Of a stretch of 44,313 bases of DNA, positions 12,122 through 23,414 are shown piece by piece. The notes under the pieces are model-generated. The model saw only the letters and a program-made list of their open reading frames with translations, was not told the DNA's origin and did no database searches. The position numbers were made by a program, and so were the translations under genes. This stretch comes from Monoraphidium neglectum (Eukaryota; Chlorophyta; Chlorophyceae; Sphaeropleales; Selenastraceae), in the NCBI RefSeq assembly GCF_000611645.1, contig NW_014013541.1, forward strand, positions 1 through 44,313. Reading direction: 5' to 3'. The first letter of the stretch is position 1. Every line of letters starts with the position of its first letter.

Positions 12122-13254
12122 ATGCTTGCGCCTGTCAGGACTGCCGCAGCGCAGTTGCCAGCGCACCAAGCCAGCACCTGGGCCGGCGATGCTGCATGCT
12201 TCTTGTTGCGCCCCTCGCCGCCATTAGCTGTGCCTGGCACCACCCCACGACCGGGCACCTCAGGCACCTGGCTCAAGGCTTCGACACCAGCGCGCCTTCG
12301 CCTGGTGCCCGCTGGCGGCAGCAATAGTGAAGCCGGGCATAGTGCATCGGCGACTTTGCTGGAGTTGTCGCTCCCCAAGAGGCTGCTGCTGCGTGTCGAT
12401 CTTTCCGAGGCGGCAAGGCCTGGTGCTGATGGGGCTCCGCGGTTGCTGAGAGATGCAGCCGTACTTATTGTCCCAAGGGTGAGTAAGCATTCCCTCGGCC
12501 GAGGACAACCGAGGTAGTTGGCAGGCATGGATACGGGACACGCGAGTACGGCGTGTGGAATTGACCGCTGGGCGAGCAGCCGCACACAGCGTGCTGTTCA
12601 TTGGGATTTGAGTTCCCGTTCCCGCTGTTCGCACAGGGCGTGGCAGTGTTTGCCTTCAAGTTTTTTGATCACCAGGAATGCGCGGCCTTCGAGCGCTGCA
12701 TAGCAGCTTTGAAAGAAGAGCTGCATGCGCAGCAGGAGGCAGCGCGGCGGCGGCAGGAGCAGGCGGAGACAGCGGCGGCGGCGACTGCAGAGGGGGCAGC
12801 AGCAACCCTGGCAGGTGGAACGGGGTCAGGAGCGGCGCCAACGGCGCCTGCTGCAGCCATCAACGGCGGATTACCGGGCGCCTCAGCCGACGCGGGTGCC
12901 AGCGATGAGGATGTCAAGGCATCCATTCAGGTTGGTGCTCGTGAATCAAGCTCGACCTGTGAGCCTCACTGCGCTCGCGCTGCACGCAAGGCAACGTGTG
13001 TGCATCTGCACATAGCCCCCGCAACCACACTGTGGCCATCAACACCCCAGCAGTGAATCCACCAGCGGCCGCTGCGTGCTCAACCTGCACCCCGAAATCT
13101 TGCGCAGGCCTACCTGTCAGACCCCTCGTTTCATGCATACGTGTCACGAGTGGAGGCCCTGTGGGACGAGGTTGAGCAGAACATGCCCGATGCTGAAAGG
13201 CATGGGGGGCTCGGCAGCGAACGCGTGGGTAGAGAAGGCGCTGCCGGCGAGTGA
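12122..13254 (+). CDS. unassigned protein, 3 exons
   Basis: Exons 12122-12478, 12637-12930 and 13108-13254 join in phase 0 through GTGAGT and GTTGGT donors and CAG acceptors. They give 265 residues. The first exon ends with LLELSLPKRLLLRVDL and AAVLIVPR; the second opens GVAVFAFKFFDHQECAAFER and continues as a helix rich in Gln, Glu and Ala, then Ala/Gly low complexity. The third begins AYLSDPSFHAYVSRVEALWD and ends acidic. A beta-strand followed by a long helix across the first junction recalls the end of PH-like folds (EVH1, Dcp1 or RanBP1 type), but I do not recognise the family. The ATG at 12122 is the first in a frame opened by a TAG at 12062-12064; further 5' exons are possible. Confidence 0.6.
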
Positions 13255-13518
13255 GAAGGTCGACACACGTGAAAGGCTGGGGCAGCGGGGTAATGTGGCG
13301 TTGTCGCTGGCAGCTGCCGTCCTTGGCGGGAGGCTGAGACGGTAATTTTTTATAATGAGATGTGAGACAACACAGCCCTTAGCAAACTGCTGACGCGCAC
13401 AATTACAGTCACCACGCAGGCGACCATGGTTTACACTGCAGCACCAGCACCAGCACCAGCACCAGCACCATCACCAGCACCAGCCCCAGCACCATCATCA
13501 TCACCAGCACCAACATCA
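13255..13518. other. convergent 3' region
   Basis: This holds the 3' UTRs of the plus-strand gene ending at 13254 and the minus-strand gene ending at 13519. It includes a minus-strand TGTAA at 13403-13407 and a CAGCAC-type repeat. Confidence 0.5.
13403..13407 (-). terminator. TGTAA poly(A) signal for the 182-aa gene
   Basis: TTACA on the plus strand, about 112 nt beyond the stop at 13519-13521 of the minus-strand gene. Confidence 0.6.
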
Positions 13519-13520
13519 TC
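13437..13520. repeat. CAGCAC/CATCAC simple repeat
   Basis: Imperfect hexamer and trimer repeats of the form (CAGCAC)n with CATCAT interruptions. They fall in the 3' UTR of the minus-strand gene. The plus-strand Ala/Pro-rich open frame here is a by-product of the repeat. Confidence 0.85.
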
Positions 13521-14291
13521 ATCGCCCCGCCGCGTACTCGTCCGCAAACACAGTCACGCCGTACCGGCTGCCAGCCTCGCCGGGCCATCGCGTGAACTCC
13601 CCCCTACTGCCTGCGCGCCCCGACATGCGCTGTCCTGGCGCGCACATCGTCGCCTGCTGCCATGTGTCCGCCTTGAGCTTGCTGCTGAGGGGGAAGCTGC
13701 GATCCGGTGCAAAGTCGGCGCGCGGCCGCGTCGCGAGCGCGGCCTTGCGCTCGAGATCGTAAGAGCGCTGGTAGCTTGTCAGAAACTGGTGAGCCACAGA
13801 GCCACTGGCTTGGTCAACCCTTGCCGAGCCGATTCTGCAGTTTTGGCAATGAAGCGCGTTGATGTGTGGTACTGGGAGTGACATCACTATTATGGGCAGA
13901 TACGCAAGCAGGATCAATGCGGGGGCACCCCCGCTGCTGCCCATGTATCAGAAATATCACATGTGTTTTGGATGCATAAACAACACAAGTAGAGGCGAGC
14001 TGAGCCCACAACTTATGAATCGCTAGGCACACAAGCCCATCTGTCAAGATCGACCTACCCACAGCTGGCAGCCGCTGCTGCAGCGTCGCTGTATTGGCTG
14101 TGCACCTTGAGAAGCGCCGCGGCCGCTCCTGCCGACACCATTTTGGGGCGCCGCAGCGGCTTCGGCGCAGGTGTCGCCTGCGTCTGCTCGTTTGCCGCTT
14201 GAGACATCGATTTGAACAGGCCCTGCTGCACAAGCTGCGGGAGCTGCCATGGCATGCAGCGGGTGCTGGTCTTCACTGTTTTAGACAGCAT
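13519..14291 (-). CDS. unassigned small protein, 2 exons
   Basis: Exons 14059-14291 and 13519-13834 on the minus strand join in phase 2 with a GTAGGT donor and TGCAG acceptor, giving 182 residues. The start taken is the ATG at 14289-14291 (MLSKTVKTSTRCMPWQLPQ). The chain is basic and Ala-rich in the first exon; the second has FLTSYQRSYDLERKAAL, a SKLKADTWQQATM segment and a C-terminus GVTVFADEYAAGR. Evenly spaced aromatic and basic residues without hydrophobic helices recall filament- or axoneme-binding proteins, but this is only an impression and I do not recognise the family. The TGTAA motif 112 nt downstream and clean splice phases support a real gene. It is divergent from the glycosyltransferase gene. 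Confidence 0.55.
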
Positions 14292-14938
14292 CCGTGACTC
14301 CAGCCCGGAGCCCTCCTGCTGTCTGTCCTCCCACCAGTTTCCTGTTTGCAAGGCGGGGGCGGGGGTTTGATGGCAGGTTCGGGCTTTGGTTTTATGAGCT
14401 GCTGCTGAGCTGCTGCATCAGCAGCGGCGCAGTGCGCCATGGCCCCAATGCACGCGGCTGTTCACGGCCATGGCCGACATCAACATGTGCAGAGCGTTCG
14501 AATCGCATTCTATACACAGCACATTTGTCTGCTTTCATCGGAAAGCTGTTCGTGAAAGCCCTTGCTTCTTGACGCACCCTGGAGCGTTCCGTTGCTGTAG
14601 CTATTTGCGGCATCCATCTTGTTTATAAGGCTTGAGATTGCAAGATCCAGTGCAACGGGAAAACACGCTCGCAGTCAAAGTGTTGCCGGCAGCGCGTGCA
14701 TGACCTCGATTGAGGGGCATCAACCGGGACCTTTGTATTCAGATCACAATCACAAGCTTGTTTTTTGTGTTTGACTGCGTCGACGAACGATTGCGGGGCT
14801 TCTTGTGAGCGTTGTAACCCCTGGACATGTGGTTACGTGCTGCGAGGACATCTGGGACAATGCATGAGGTGAAAACTACATAGATTCACATGCAAATCGT
14901 GTGAATTATCTATCAGAGATCGTGATCGTGATCTCGGG
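14292..14938. promoter_or_regulatory. divergent intergenic region
   Basis: About 650 bp lie between the minus-strand 182-aa gene and the plus-strand glycosyltransferase. A TATAA-like site (TTTATAAGG) is at about 14622-14630. Just before the glycosyltransferase start there is a GATC-rich imperfect palindrome with GAGATC and GATCTC arms at about 14916-14935. No gene was seen. Confidence 0.4.
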
Positions 14939-16707
14939 ATGGCATGCGCTCGGGCCTTATTGCTGCACGCGGTGCTGCTACACTATGTACTCTTCGCTAC
15001 ATCTGCAGAGCCTCCCGTGCGGCGCTACCGGTTCCTGGTGTGCGGCGCGGCCAGCCCAGCTGGTTCCTGTGCGATTCTGCGTGTCGCCGCATCGCCCCGT
15101 CAGCGCTCCGCCGCTTGCCACCACCAAAACACTCCTGCATTTGCCCCATTTGCCGCTCGCACGCGAAAGCCCCTGCGCCCGCCTTGCCCCCGCTGCCTGT
15201 CAGTTCAAAACACCCCCTTTCTGTTCCGTCCTGGCCGCAACGTCCCAGGCTGCCCTTGCGTTTGGCGGCGTGTCCCCGACCATGGATGTCCTGGCGGTGG
15301 CGGCTGACCTGGCGGCGCGGGGCCACCACGTCACGGTCGTTGTGCCACAGGTGGGGTCCCTTGCGGCCAATGCCGGCGCTGAGGGCAGAGACAGCAACCT
15401 CGCTGCCTGCAGCCTCCCTCCTCCCAGCACGCCGCTCGAGCGCGAACCACGCGCCTCGGCCCGGCCACCGGCCAGACACGGCCCGATTTTTCTCAAGTGT
15501 TTCCGCGAGCATGCGGCTTCCCCCAAAGGCTCGCTCAGCCGCGTAGCCGTGCGGGCCCCCGCCGTCTGCCTCGGAGGTGCTCCGCATGCGTCACGGCGCG
15601 CTGCCGCCGCCCACCACCCCACCCAAAGGACGACATGCTGTTCAGCCTCCGAGCTGCCGCGCGCCACGGGGCTGGCGGCGGCGCCGAGCAGCTGGAGTGG
15701 ATGCCCTATGATATGCCCTACACCCTGAACTCGGGTGTGCGTGCCGCTCGTCTCCGCCAGGCCCGGTGGTCGGGCGGCCAGCATGCATCTGTGACATCCA
15801 GCAAGCCCAGCACGCCCTCTCGACTTCATAAGGGCCAGCGAACTCCAAATACAGTATAGCATATCAAGTTGGGGTCGCTGCCCTTTGCCTCATGCGCGAC
15901 GGGAAGCGGGGGACCTGCCCAGGTGACGCAACACCCTCGCCTGCAGCCTGCGCTGCACTGCCGTGTGTCTCACCCCCAGCCCTCTTCCTTTCGCCGCCGC
16001 TGCCGCGCAGAGGCCATGAAAAAGACGGCCGCCCAGCTGCTGAACCGCAACGTCGCCACGCTCATCAGCAACGTGATGAAGATGTTTTCGCGGCCCTGCG
16101 GGCTCATGCTCGCCAACGAGACGCTGGTGCAGGTGCTGGCGCGGGGGGGCAGGCGGTGGGGCTGGACACGGATGGAAACAGTTTGCGTGGCTCACCGTGT
16201 GGTGGCTATGCATAGCCAAGAGCTGCAGGCGCATGCGGCCGTGATGTCAACTAGGACCGTAGCTACCTGTATCCAGGGCCTGGTCACACCGCACCTTCCG
16301 TGTTGCTGACCACCGCTCAAACATTGTCAGCATAAACCAGCAGCAGCTCAGGGACGGTTGCTGCATGCACACGAACCACACACGACCGCGGCCACCTGCA
16401 CCCGAACGCAGGCCATGAAGGAGGGGTCTTATGATGCAGTGCTGACATTTGCGATGCCGGGCGACGACGCCGACTCATGCGGCTGCATCGTCGGCCACCT
16501 GCTGCGGCGGCCGCTTGTGTCGCTGCACGCGATCCCCTTCATCACGGCGCCGTGGGGCGCGCCGCAGGTGGGAGTGTGTGCGAGCAGCAGACGTTTGCAG
16601 CTGGGTTAGAGGGGCGCGGGCGCGCGTGCGTGCGTGCGTGCGGGCGTGCGCGGCATGCGTGCGTGCGTGCGCGGCATGCGTGCGTGCGCGAGCGCGCATG
16701 TCCATGC

Positions 16708-16768
<61 letters not shown>

Positions 16769-19700
16769 TGCGTGCGTGCGTGTGCACGACCATGCGCATG
16801 AGCATGTGGGATTGGCATGATTGTGTGTGCCCACGTGTATGTGTTCACGCTCGTCATAAAACGGAGGAGGCCTGCTGCAGAGTCTTTGCTCCCGCAGCTC
16901 CATCCTTGGCTCCCAAACCGAACCACCGCCACACCCTCAGCCCACGACGCAACCCAACCCCTCGCTCTCCCCACCGTCTGCTGATGGACGCGCCCAGTTT
17001 GGGTCGGGCCTCTCTGACGCCGACCTTGAGAGGCTGGGTGGCCGCGCCAAGAACGCCTTTAACTATTTCCTGACGCGCTTCCTGAAGGGCGTCACCACCA
17101 CACTGGGCGTCCGCGCGCTCGCAGACGCACGCCGGGCCCTGGGGTTGCCCAAGGGGCCGGCCAGCCGCGGCGGGGGCTGCGCGCCGATGCTGCAGGCGCG
17201 ATGGCCGGCGTGCGGACGGCGCGCGAAGGGGCCTGCAGTTTGAGGGCGGTGTGGGGGAGGTGTCGGCGCTGAATGGTCTATCTTCAATTGGCAAAGTGCC
17301 TTGACGATTGCAGGGCTTGATTTATATCCTATGGTTTCCATGCCTGCTGCCCCCTCTGCTGCGCAGCTCTGTGCAAACAGCTGGCACGTGGAGGCGCCTC
17401 GGCCAGTCGGGCCGCCGCAGGTGCGGCCGGAGGGGGGCGCTCACGACCACCATCGAGCGCGCCGAGTGCTCGCACGCCGTGTCCCGCTCAAGCCTGATGG
17501 GGCCATCAAAGTGTTTTCGACCGGCGCGGCGGGCCTTTAGCCTTTCTTGCGGCAGTAGCCTCAAGCTCAGCACGCCCACAGGACGCCCTGGCGCCGGCGC
17601 CTCGCCTACCGACCCGGCCCACAGGTGCTCATCGGCCCCGTCGCCCCCCGCGCCGCCCGCCCCACCCTCGAGCCGCCTTCCGCTGGCTCCTTCGTGGCCT
17701 CTGCCACACACGGCGTCGTCGTCGTGTCGTTTGGCAGCGTGCCTCTGTTTGGTAGCTGCCTCACCGGCCATGACTACATCGAGCTGACCCAGGCGTTTGC
17801 TGACCTGGCGCCAGTCAAGGTGTTGTGGCTGCTCAAGCGCAAGAGCCTGCCGGCGGACGTCGCGTTTGATGAGCTCCCATTTGGCAACAACACGCTGCCT
17901 CAGGAATGGGTGGTGAGCGTGCCTGGCTGCTGCTCGCTTTGCTGCGATTTCTGTGTGCCACTGGATAGACCCGCATGCGCGCTGGTTTTTGTACTGCCTC
18001 CGCCCGGATCGGCTTGCTCGACAAGGAACCCGCATGTGAGCAGCCGCGTGGCCTTTGGGAGATGTGGCGACACGCCCCTGCCTTCCAGCGCTTGCTCGGC
18101 GCGCCGCCTCGTGTGCACACGCGATCCCTCCCAGAGCGACGCGCACGCCTTGACCTCCGCGCTCACCTCTCCATCGCGCTCCCCCCACTGGCAGGACAAC
18201 AATGACCTGCTGGGTCACCCCAACGTGAAGCTGTTTGTCACCCACGGCGGCATGCACAGCCAGTACGAGGCCGTCTTCCACGGCAAGGTGCGTTTCCACG
18301 AGGTGACGGATGGATTTGGCAGGCGCCTCCAGTTTACCCGGGGTTTCAAGGCGGGGCGTGCGTGGGCAGCCGTGCAGCCTTGCGAGTGCATCCCTGGAGC
18401 CTTGCATGCCACCAGCCGCCGCACACAATGCCACCAGCCGACGCCTCTTGCACGGCTTGCTTGGGTGGATTGGTAGTAGCTGGTGGAGTGGGGCAGTGCC
18501 GGCCTCGCCTCATGCCTCTGTGCCAATGCAAACATTGTCAACCGCCTACCAGCCTGCTGGCTTGAACCCCAAACCCTCCCAACAACCCATCCATTGTCTG
18601 CAGCCGTTTGTTGGAGTCCCTTTTCAGTTCGAGCAGAGGGTGAGCGCTGTTCCAGCGTCACACGCTCATACCTCATATACCGGCCCCCGCTGCGGCCTGC
18701 TTGCCCCTCCTGCTCGTCAAATGGTTTGCCTCTTTCAAGCCTCTGGCTCAGCTGCTGCCCGATTTGATTGCGGGACGCGTGCTCGCCAAGTGCCTGATGT
18801 TGTCACCCTGCACACTGACGTGTGAGCAGGCCCAGCTGATTTGCTGCCAACCCTGAACTAGCTTGTGCCCAGGCGGCCTGGGTTAACGGGCTAGCTTCTG
18901 CTGCAATGGGCCCCTCAAATCTTTCTCACATCTGATGTGGCAGGCGCCACTTGCCCATCAAGAAGCCAGCGCCACCCTGTGGACGTCCTCCCATTTCACT
19001 CTCAGTTTACACTCAATCGCCCGCGTTGCTGGAAATTCACCAACATCCCAACCGACTCAACCACTCCAACCCCGCCCCCCGACAGTGCCGACGCCACCCC
19101 CACCCCACCCCACCCCATCGCCCAACCCCAGGTCAACCTGGACCGCCTCAAGGCCCTGGGCATGGGGGAGGTCAGCAGGGAGGCGCCGCCGCTTAGGAGG
19201 AGGGGCCAAACCTACACGCGAGCAGGCATGCGGGACCTCATCCAACAGGTGCGCGCGGCCCGGGACGACGGGCGCACGGCGGCTTTGTGTGGCTGTCTGC
19301 ACCTCGCCCTGAAGTTGCCGCGTTTGCGAGCTGCGAGGGGAGTGGCCCAGCCTTTGATCGGGGCGCCCAGGTTGCTGGGTCGCTTGGTCCAGCATTGTGC
19401 TTTCGTATGGCGACTGCACCATAATGGGCATCTTGACGGACCGATGCGGCTTGCGTGCTGGCTCTTGCAATGTGGTGGGGGGTTGCCTGGATTTCCGAGT
19501 TCTGCCCCGCCTGTGCACCCNNNNNNNNNNNNNNNNNNNNNNNNNNNNNNNNNNNNNNNNNNNNNNNNNNNNNNNNNNNNNNNNNNNNNNNNNNNNNNNN
19601 NNNNNNNNNNNNNNNNNNNNNNNNNNNNNNNNNNNNNNNNNNNNNNNNNNNNNNNNNNNNNNNNNNNNNNNNNNNNNNNNNNNNNNNNNNNNNNNNNNNN

Positions 19701-20225
19701 NNNNNNNNNNNNNNNNNNNNNNNNNNNNNNNNNNNNNNNNNNNNNNNNNNNNNNNNNNNNNNNNNNNNNNNNNNNNNNNNNNNNNNNNNNNNNNNNNNNN
19801 NNNNNNNNNNNNNNNNNNNNNNNNNNNNNNNNNNNNNNNNNNNNNNNNNNNNNNNNNNNNNNNNNNNNNNNNNNNNNNNNNNNNNNNNNNNNNNNNNNNN
19901 NNNNNNNNNNNNNNNNNNNNNNNNNNNNNNNNNNNNNNNNNNNNNNNNNNNNNCCCCCCCAGACTGAGTTTTGCACCGCCCCCTCCTCACCCCGCCCCCC
20001 GCCTCGGCCAACCCCCAACTGCGCGGCCAGGTGCTGACCACCCCCTCGTACGCCGCAGCCGCCGCCCGCATCGGCGCAGCTGCGCGGCTGCAGGCCGAGT
20101 TGAGGCCGCCCCTGGAGATGGCCGTGCAGGAGATAGAGATGGCGATGGTCCACAGGGACTACGGCCGCTGGCGGCCCTACAGCATCATTGCCGACCCCGC
20201 AGTCCGCGGGCCGGACGAGCTGTGA
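14939..20225 (+). CDS. UDP-glycosyltransferase (GT1 family) with signal peptide
   Basis: Twelve exons: 14939-15037, 15249-15350, 15629-15734, 16011-16132, 16412-16567, 16998-17195, 17367-17420, 17625-17912, 18195-18287, 18604-18639, 19132-19248 and 20031-20225. The sum is 521 residues, normal for the family. The N-terminus ([19 protein letters not shown]) is a signal peptide. [12 protein letters not shown] matches the N-terminal loop; [13 protein letters not shown] and VVVSFGS mark the mid region; [19 protein letters not shown] and [11 protein letters not shown], split over three exons, form the UDP-sugar-binding signature. The enzyme moves a sugar from a UDP donor to an acceptor that cannot be guessed. 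The C-terminus ends PDEL with no membrane helix. The exon 3/4 junction could shift by 2 nt. Exon 6 seems to end at a GC donor (CAG then GCGCGA); a GT donor nearby would lose the conserved NSW. Confidence 0.88.
16617..16790. repeat. GCGT and TG microsatellite in a UGT intron
   Basis: A (TGCG)n tract passes into a (TG)n run of about 25 units and back to TGCG. It fills the middle of the 16568-16997 intron. Confidence 0.9.
19521..19953. other. assembly gap (433 N)
   Basis: A run of N between exons 11 and 12 of the glycosyltransferase. The flanking exons join in phase 0 and align with the family without a missing segment (DLIQQ then VLTTPSY), so the gap is probably purely intronic. Confidence 0.98.
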
Positions 20226-21466
20226 AGGCCTCCACAGCAGGGCCCGCACCGCATGTCATTGTCGTCCGTGCACTTCCCGCCAGTCCAGCGGGGTTGCGTC
20301 TTCTCTCCAGCTCGCGGTGTGCCGCTAGCTTTCGCAGGATCGAAGGGATCTGGTCGGCAAAAGACAAAGCCGCTTTGGGGCATTTGCCATGGTCTTTGGT
20401 ACTCATGTGGCCATCCCTTGCAGCCACGGTGGGGGCAAACCCTAGTCACTTGCCACCACAAGGGCCAGGTGGCGTCCCATGTTCTAGCGTGCGCACGTGC
20501 AAGGCACGTATTTGCTGATATTGCAACGCACTGCTCGAAACCCCTCCCTCAACGCGGTGCACGGTTTTTTGCCCAAACACCTCATGTTTCTGGTGCCCAA
20601 GCGTTTACTGTATCATGCACAGCGCGTTTGCGCCCGCAGCCGTCCAGACTGGGCGTCCAGCCGCCCTTCGTTCTCACGACATCGATCATGCTTGAAAATC
20701 GCACTGTTTGCTTGTGATGGTTGGGCAGTTGAGTGTTGAAATCGAAATTGAAGTAGATGCCAGATGCCAGATAAGAGGTACCTTGTGGATTGAAACCACA
20801 CATTGGGTCACTGGTCAACTAGTAAACAGCAAATCGGAGCGGTTGTTGGGCTGGACACAACGGCACAGGGGCGGGCACGCAGCACAGTTGGGCAGAGCGC
20901 AGCCATCTAAGCGGGTGTAACGTGAGCCTGTCTGGCTGCCACCCTGTGGCTTCGGGGCGAAACACGATCTGCACGCACCCGGGTTCGAACCTGCGTCCTC
21001 CGCTCTGAGAGGACTGGCCAGGACCGGCTGAAGCACCAAATGTAACGTGACAGACCAATAGGTGTCGCTAGCGTGCTCGGGAAGGGCTCCACGACCCTAT
21101 ATACGTGACAGCGGGAGGCTGTGCTGGGGCTAGGCGGTGTGCCTCACGCGTGCTCCCTGCCTTTCAACCCCCAAACAAGCGTGTGCAGTGGGCTGGCTGT
21201 GCGTTGGCGATGCCAGCCTGGTGCCGGCAGCAACAGGTGGCAGGTTGTGTGTGAACGTTTGTGCTGTTGCAGGCAATTGAGGAGAGGAAGAAATAGGCTG
21301 TGAGGGCATTAAACAGAGCCGCCACGTCCACCAGTGCGCACGATCAACGCCCCTCATCGGCCAGTGCGTGGCGTCCACGCCCTTAATCAGCCATGCGCCA
21401 AACCCAGCAATTCGCCGTCGCAGGCAGCGGGCCCCGTGCGTCTGCGCGCGACATCCGTCTGCCCCG
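20226..21466. other. convergent 3' region
   Basis: No gene is supported between the glycosyltransferase stop and the universal stress protein stop. Plus-strand TGTAA motifs are at 20916-20920 and 21041-21045. A GGGTTCGAACC box at 20981-20991 beside a 6-bp hairpin (20995-21014) looks tRNA-like but does not fold into a tRNA. Confidence 0.5.
20916..20920 (+). terminator. TGTAA poly(A) signal candidate for the UGT gene
   Basis: First plus-strand TGTAA, about 690 nt after the UGT stop; a second copy at 21041-21045 is the alternative. Confidence 0.4.
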
Positions 21467-21703
21467 TCAGACCCCCAAGCCGTCGTGCGCGGCGGCGCCC
21501 GCGGCGGCCCCCTGTAGGTCCGCCGGCCGCAGCACCCTCACGGGCCGCGAGCAGTGCTTCGAAACGTAGTCAGCGGCAGAGCCGAAGAGCAGGTCGTGGA
21601 GGCGCGAGTGGTCGGGGCGCCCCATGACGACGAGGACGGCGCCCGATGATTCAGCGTGCCGGCACACGATGCGGCCCAGGGTAGTGGCATCCTCGCTGGC
21701 CTG

Positions 21704-21762
<59 letters not shown>

Positions 21763-22859
21763 TGGGGGGGAGCAAGGATGGGGATACCGCCGTGCACGTG
21801 TGAGCTGTGTTTTGTTGGGAAGGAGACGGTTGATGAGGGGTGCTGCCGCTGCGCTCTTTTGCAGTCGTCAACCTGCACAAGCGCATCTAAGCAGCCGCAA
21901 CCGGCAGCAGGCAACCGGTGCTGCAGTTCGCAGCCTCCGCCCAGCCTCCGGCCATCCAATCAGGCTGTCCACTCAGGCCCTGCAGACGCAAGTCAGGCGC
22001 ATGGCCGGGCCAGAGCGCGCAGCCCGCCGCGCCTGTATCAGGTGTATCGTGACGGGCAGGGCAAGCCCGCGCGCGCGCAGCTGTGACACGAAGCGCCGGT
22101 CGATCATGGGCTGCTGCGCCGCCAACACCGCGCCCTCCTCCCGCTGGTCAAAGTAGTCAAGCTGTGGTCAAAGACAACAAAACGTGCGTTTGGTGGATCA
22201 GGCGGTTCAGGGGTTGTGGCTCGGGAATGCGGAAGCGCACAGGTGGGGGCTAGAGGGGCGAAAGAGGTGTCAAATGTGCTTGGCCGCCGGCGCTCGGCTT
22301 TGGATACAGCCGCATCCCAGCACCCACAGCAGATGCGGCCGCCGGCCGGCGCAGCACCCGGCCCCAGCACGGCCGCCCTGGGCCTCGGCGCGCTGCCCTG
22401 CTTCCTCTTGATCCTGCGCTGCGCCCACTTTGATCTGCGAAACGCAGCTCCTCCCTCCCTCCCAACGCCCAGCCCGCGAGTGCTGACAGCGCCCCCCCCC
22501 CCACGGGCCCACCCGCAAGTCCCTGTCGGCCGCGCCCACTATGACGTGGAGAATGTGCACCGCAACCCCCGCCCGCAGCTCGTGGTCTATCGCCCAGGAA
22601 AACACCGCCTTCATGGTGGGGTGTGCGGAGGGTTCCCCCGGGCGGAGGCGCGGTTTTGAGCGCTGTACAGTAGCAACGCGCGAGGCAGGCATGTGGCGAT
22701 GCGCAAGGCCGGCAGCTGCGGTTAGGTTTGCATGTAGGTGGCTGGGCATGCGTGCCAGCCGCACCTCTGAATAGTCATCGTCCTGGACGGGCAGCAGCAC
22801 GGCGCGCGGTGCGCCTGCCTGTGCGCCGTGCTGCTGCTGCTCCGCGTCCGCCAGCGTGG
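21467..22859 (-). CDS. universal stress protein (USP) domain protein, first exon not found
   Basis: Minus-strand exons 22765-22859, 22513-22608, 22033-22161 and 21467-21700 encode a complete USP fold from RAVLLPVQDDDYSE to a C-terminal Ala/Gly tail. The order is the family's: first strand, AVFSWAIDHELRAGVAVHIL, then HLIQASEDATTLGRIVC, then VLVVMGRPDHSRLHDLLFGS and RPVRVLRP. Of the ATP-binding pattern G-2X-G-9X-G-S, the first Gly and the final Gly-Ser are present, but the second Gly is Asp, so nucleotide binding is uncertain. The exon at 22859 begins in phase 1 with no ATG, so a short first exon must lie between 22862 and about 23165; one possibility is ATG at 23106-23108. The last intron appears to use a GC donor (CAG then GCGCGG); a GT 15 codons on also keeps frame but would break a strand. 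Confidence 0.8.
21702..21761. repeat. TG/CA microsatellite abutting a splice acceptor
   Basis: A (TG)n run on the plus strand, hence (CA)n on the transcript, with one interruption. It runs directly into the ACACAG acceptor of the last universal stress protein exon (edge at 21700). Confidence 0.95.
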
Positions 22860-23414
22860 CTGTCTACGCGCTGCGTATGACACTGTCCTAGTGATTGCAC
22901 TTCAGGCTTTCCGTTGCCACAGCAGCGAAACCGAATACGATTGCTGGACGTTCCGTTCGTTGTCGATGGTGTGATCTGCACGCCAGGCTGTGCTGAGACT
23001 ATGAGCGAAGCAGGCACATGAATTCTTGATAGCAGTTTCAGCAGACGGGACTGAAAGCGTGCACATCGTAGTACTGACTGAGAAAAAAGAGCAGGTGAGA
23101 ACACGCATGGTCACCAGTGAGAACATCGCACTGCGTCCAACTGGGGCGGCTGAGCTGAAAGTGCAAGGCCGAAAATTTACAAGGAGAGGAGATACATTGT
23201 CACCTCTAACAAGGCAAACCGTCTCTGTGCTCAATTTGGTGTGTGCTACTAAAAGACAAGCCATGCTGTGCCCTATGCAGCTTGCAACATCATGCAACGG
23301 ATCGGTACAAAAATGATGCGGCAGGCGGCCAGATCTGACAGCGCACAGAGTCTGACCCCCACCACCAGGCAGACGCGGCCCAGCTGTCAAGGAACGCAAG
23401 AGGCCACGCGGCCG
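22860..23414. other. upstream of USP and 3' UTR of TIC21-like gene
   Basis: Holds the unseen first exon and promoter of the universal stress protein gene (minus) and the 3' UTR of the next minus-strand gene, with a minus-strand TGTAA at 23177-23181. Confidence 0.4.
23177..23181 (-). terminator. TGTAA poly(A) signal for the TIC21-like gene
   Basis: TTACA on the plus strand, about 235 nt beyond the stop at 23415-23417. Confidence 0.6.

Noticed and set aside
13437..13520. CRISPR-like array
   Set aside because: Units are 6 nt with no spacers; a simple-sequence repeat in a eukaryotic 3' UTR.
13426..13881. Plus-strand Ala/Pro-rich frame starting in the CAGCAC repeat
   Set aside because: It is the shadow of the repeat and of the minus-strand exon 13519-13834.
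14493..14510. GCGTTCGAATCGC resembling a tRNA T-loop
   Set aside because: No acceptor stem or A-box at the right distance.
16617..16790. Cys/Val-rich and His/Thr-rich frames over TG/CA tracts
   Set aside because: Translations of microsatellites; the same holds at 341-825, 21702-21761 and 37635-37709.
20970..21020. tRNA-like box GGGTTCGAACC with an adjacent hairpin
   Set aside because: On neither strand do the T-arm, anticodon arm and variable region fit with correct spacing; T-stem pairing fails at two positions. At most a degenerate tRNA-derived element.
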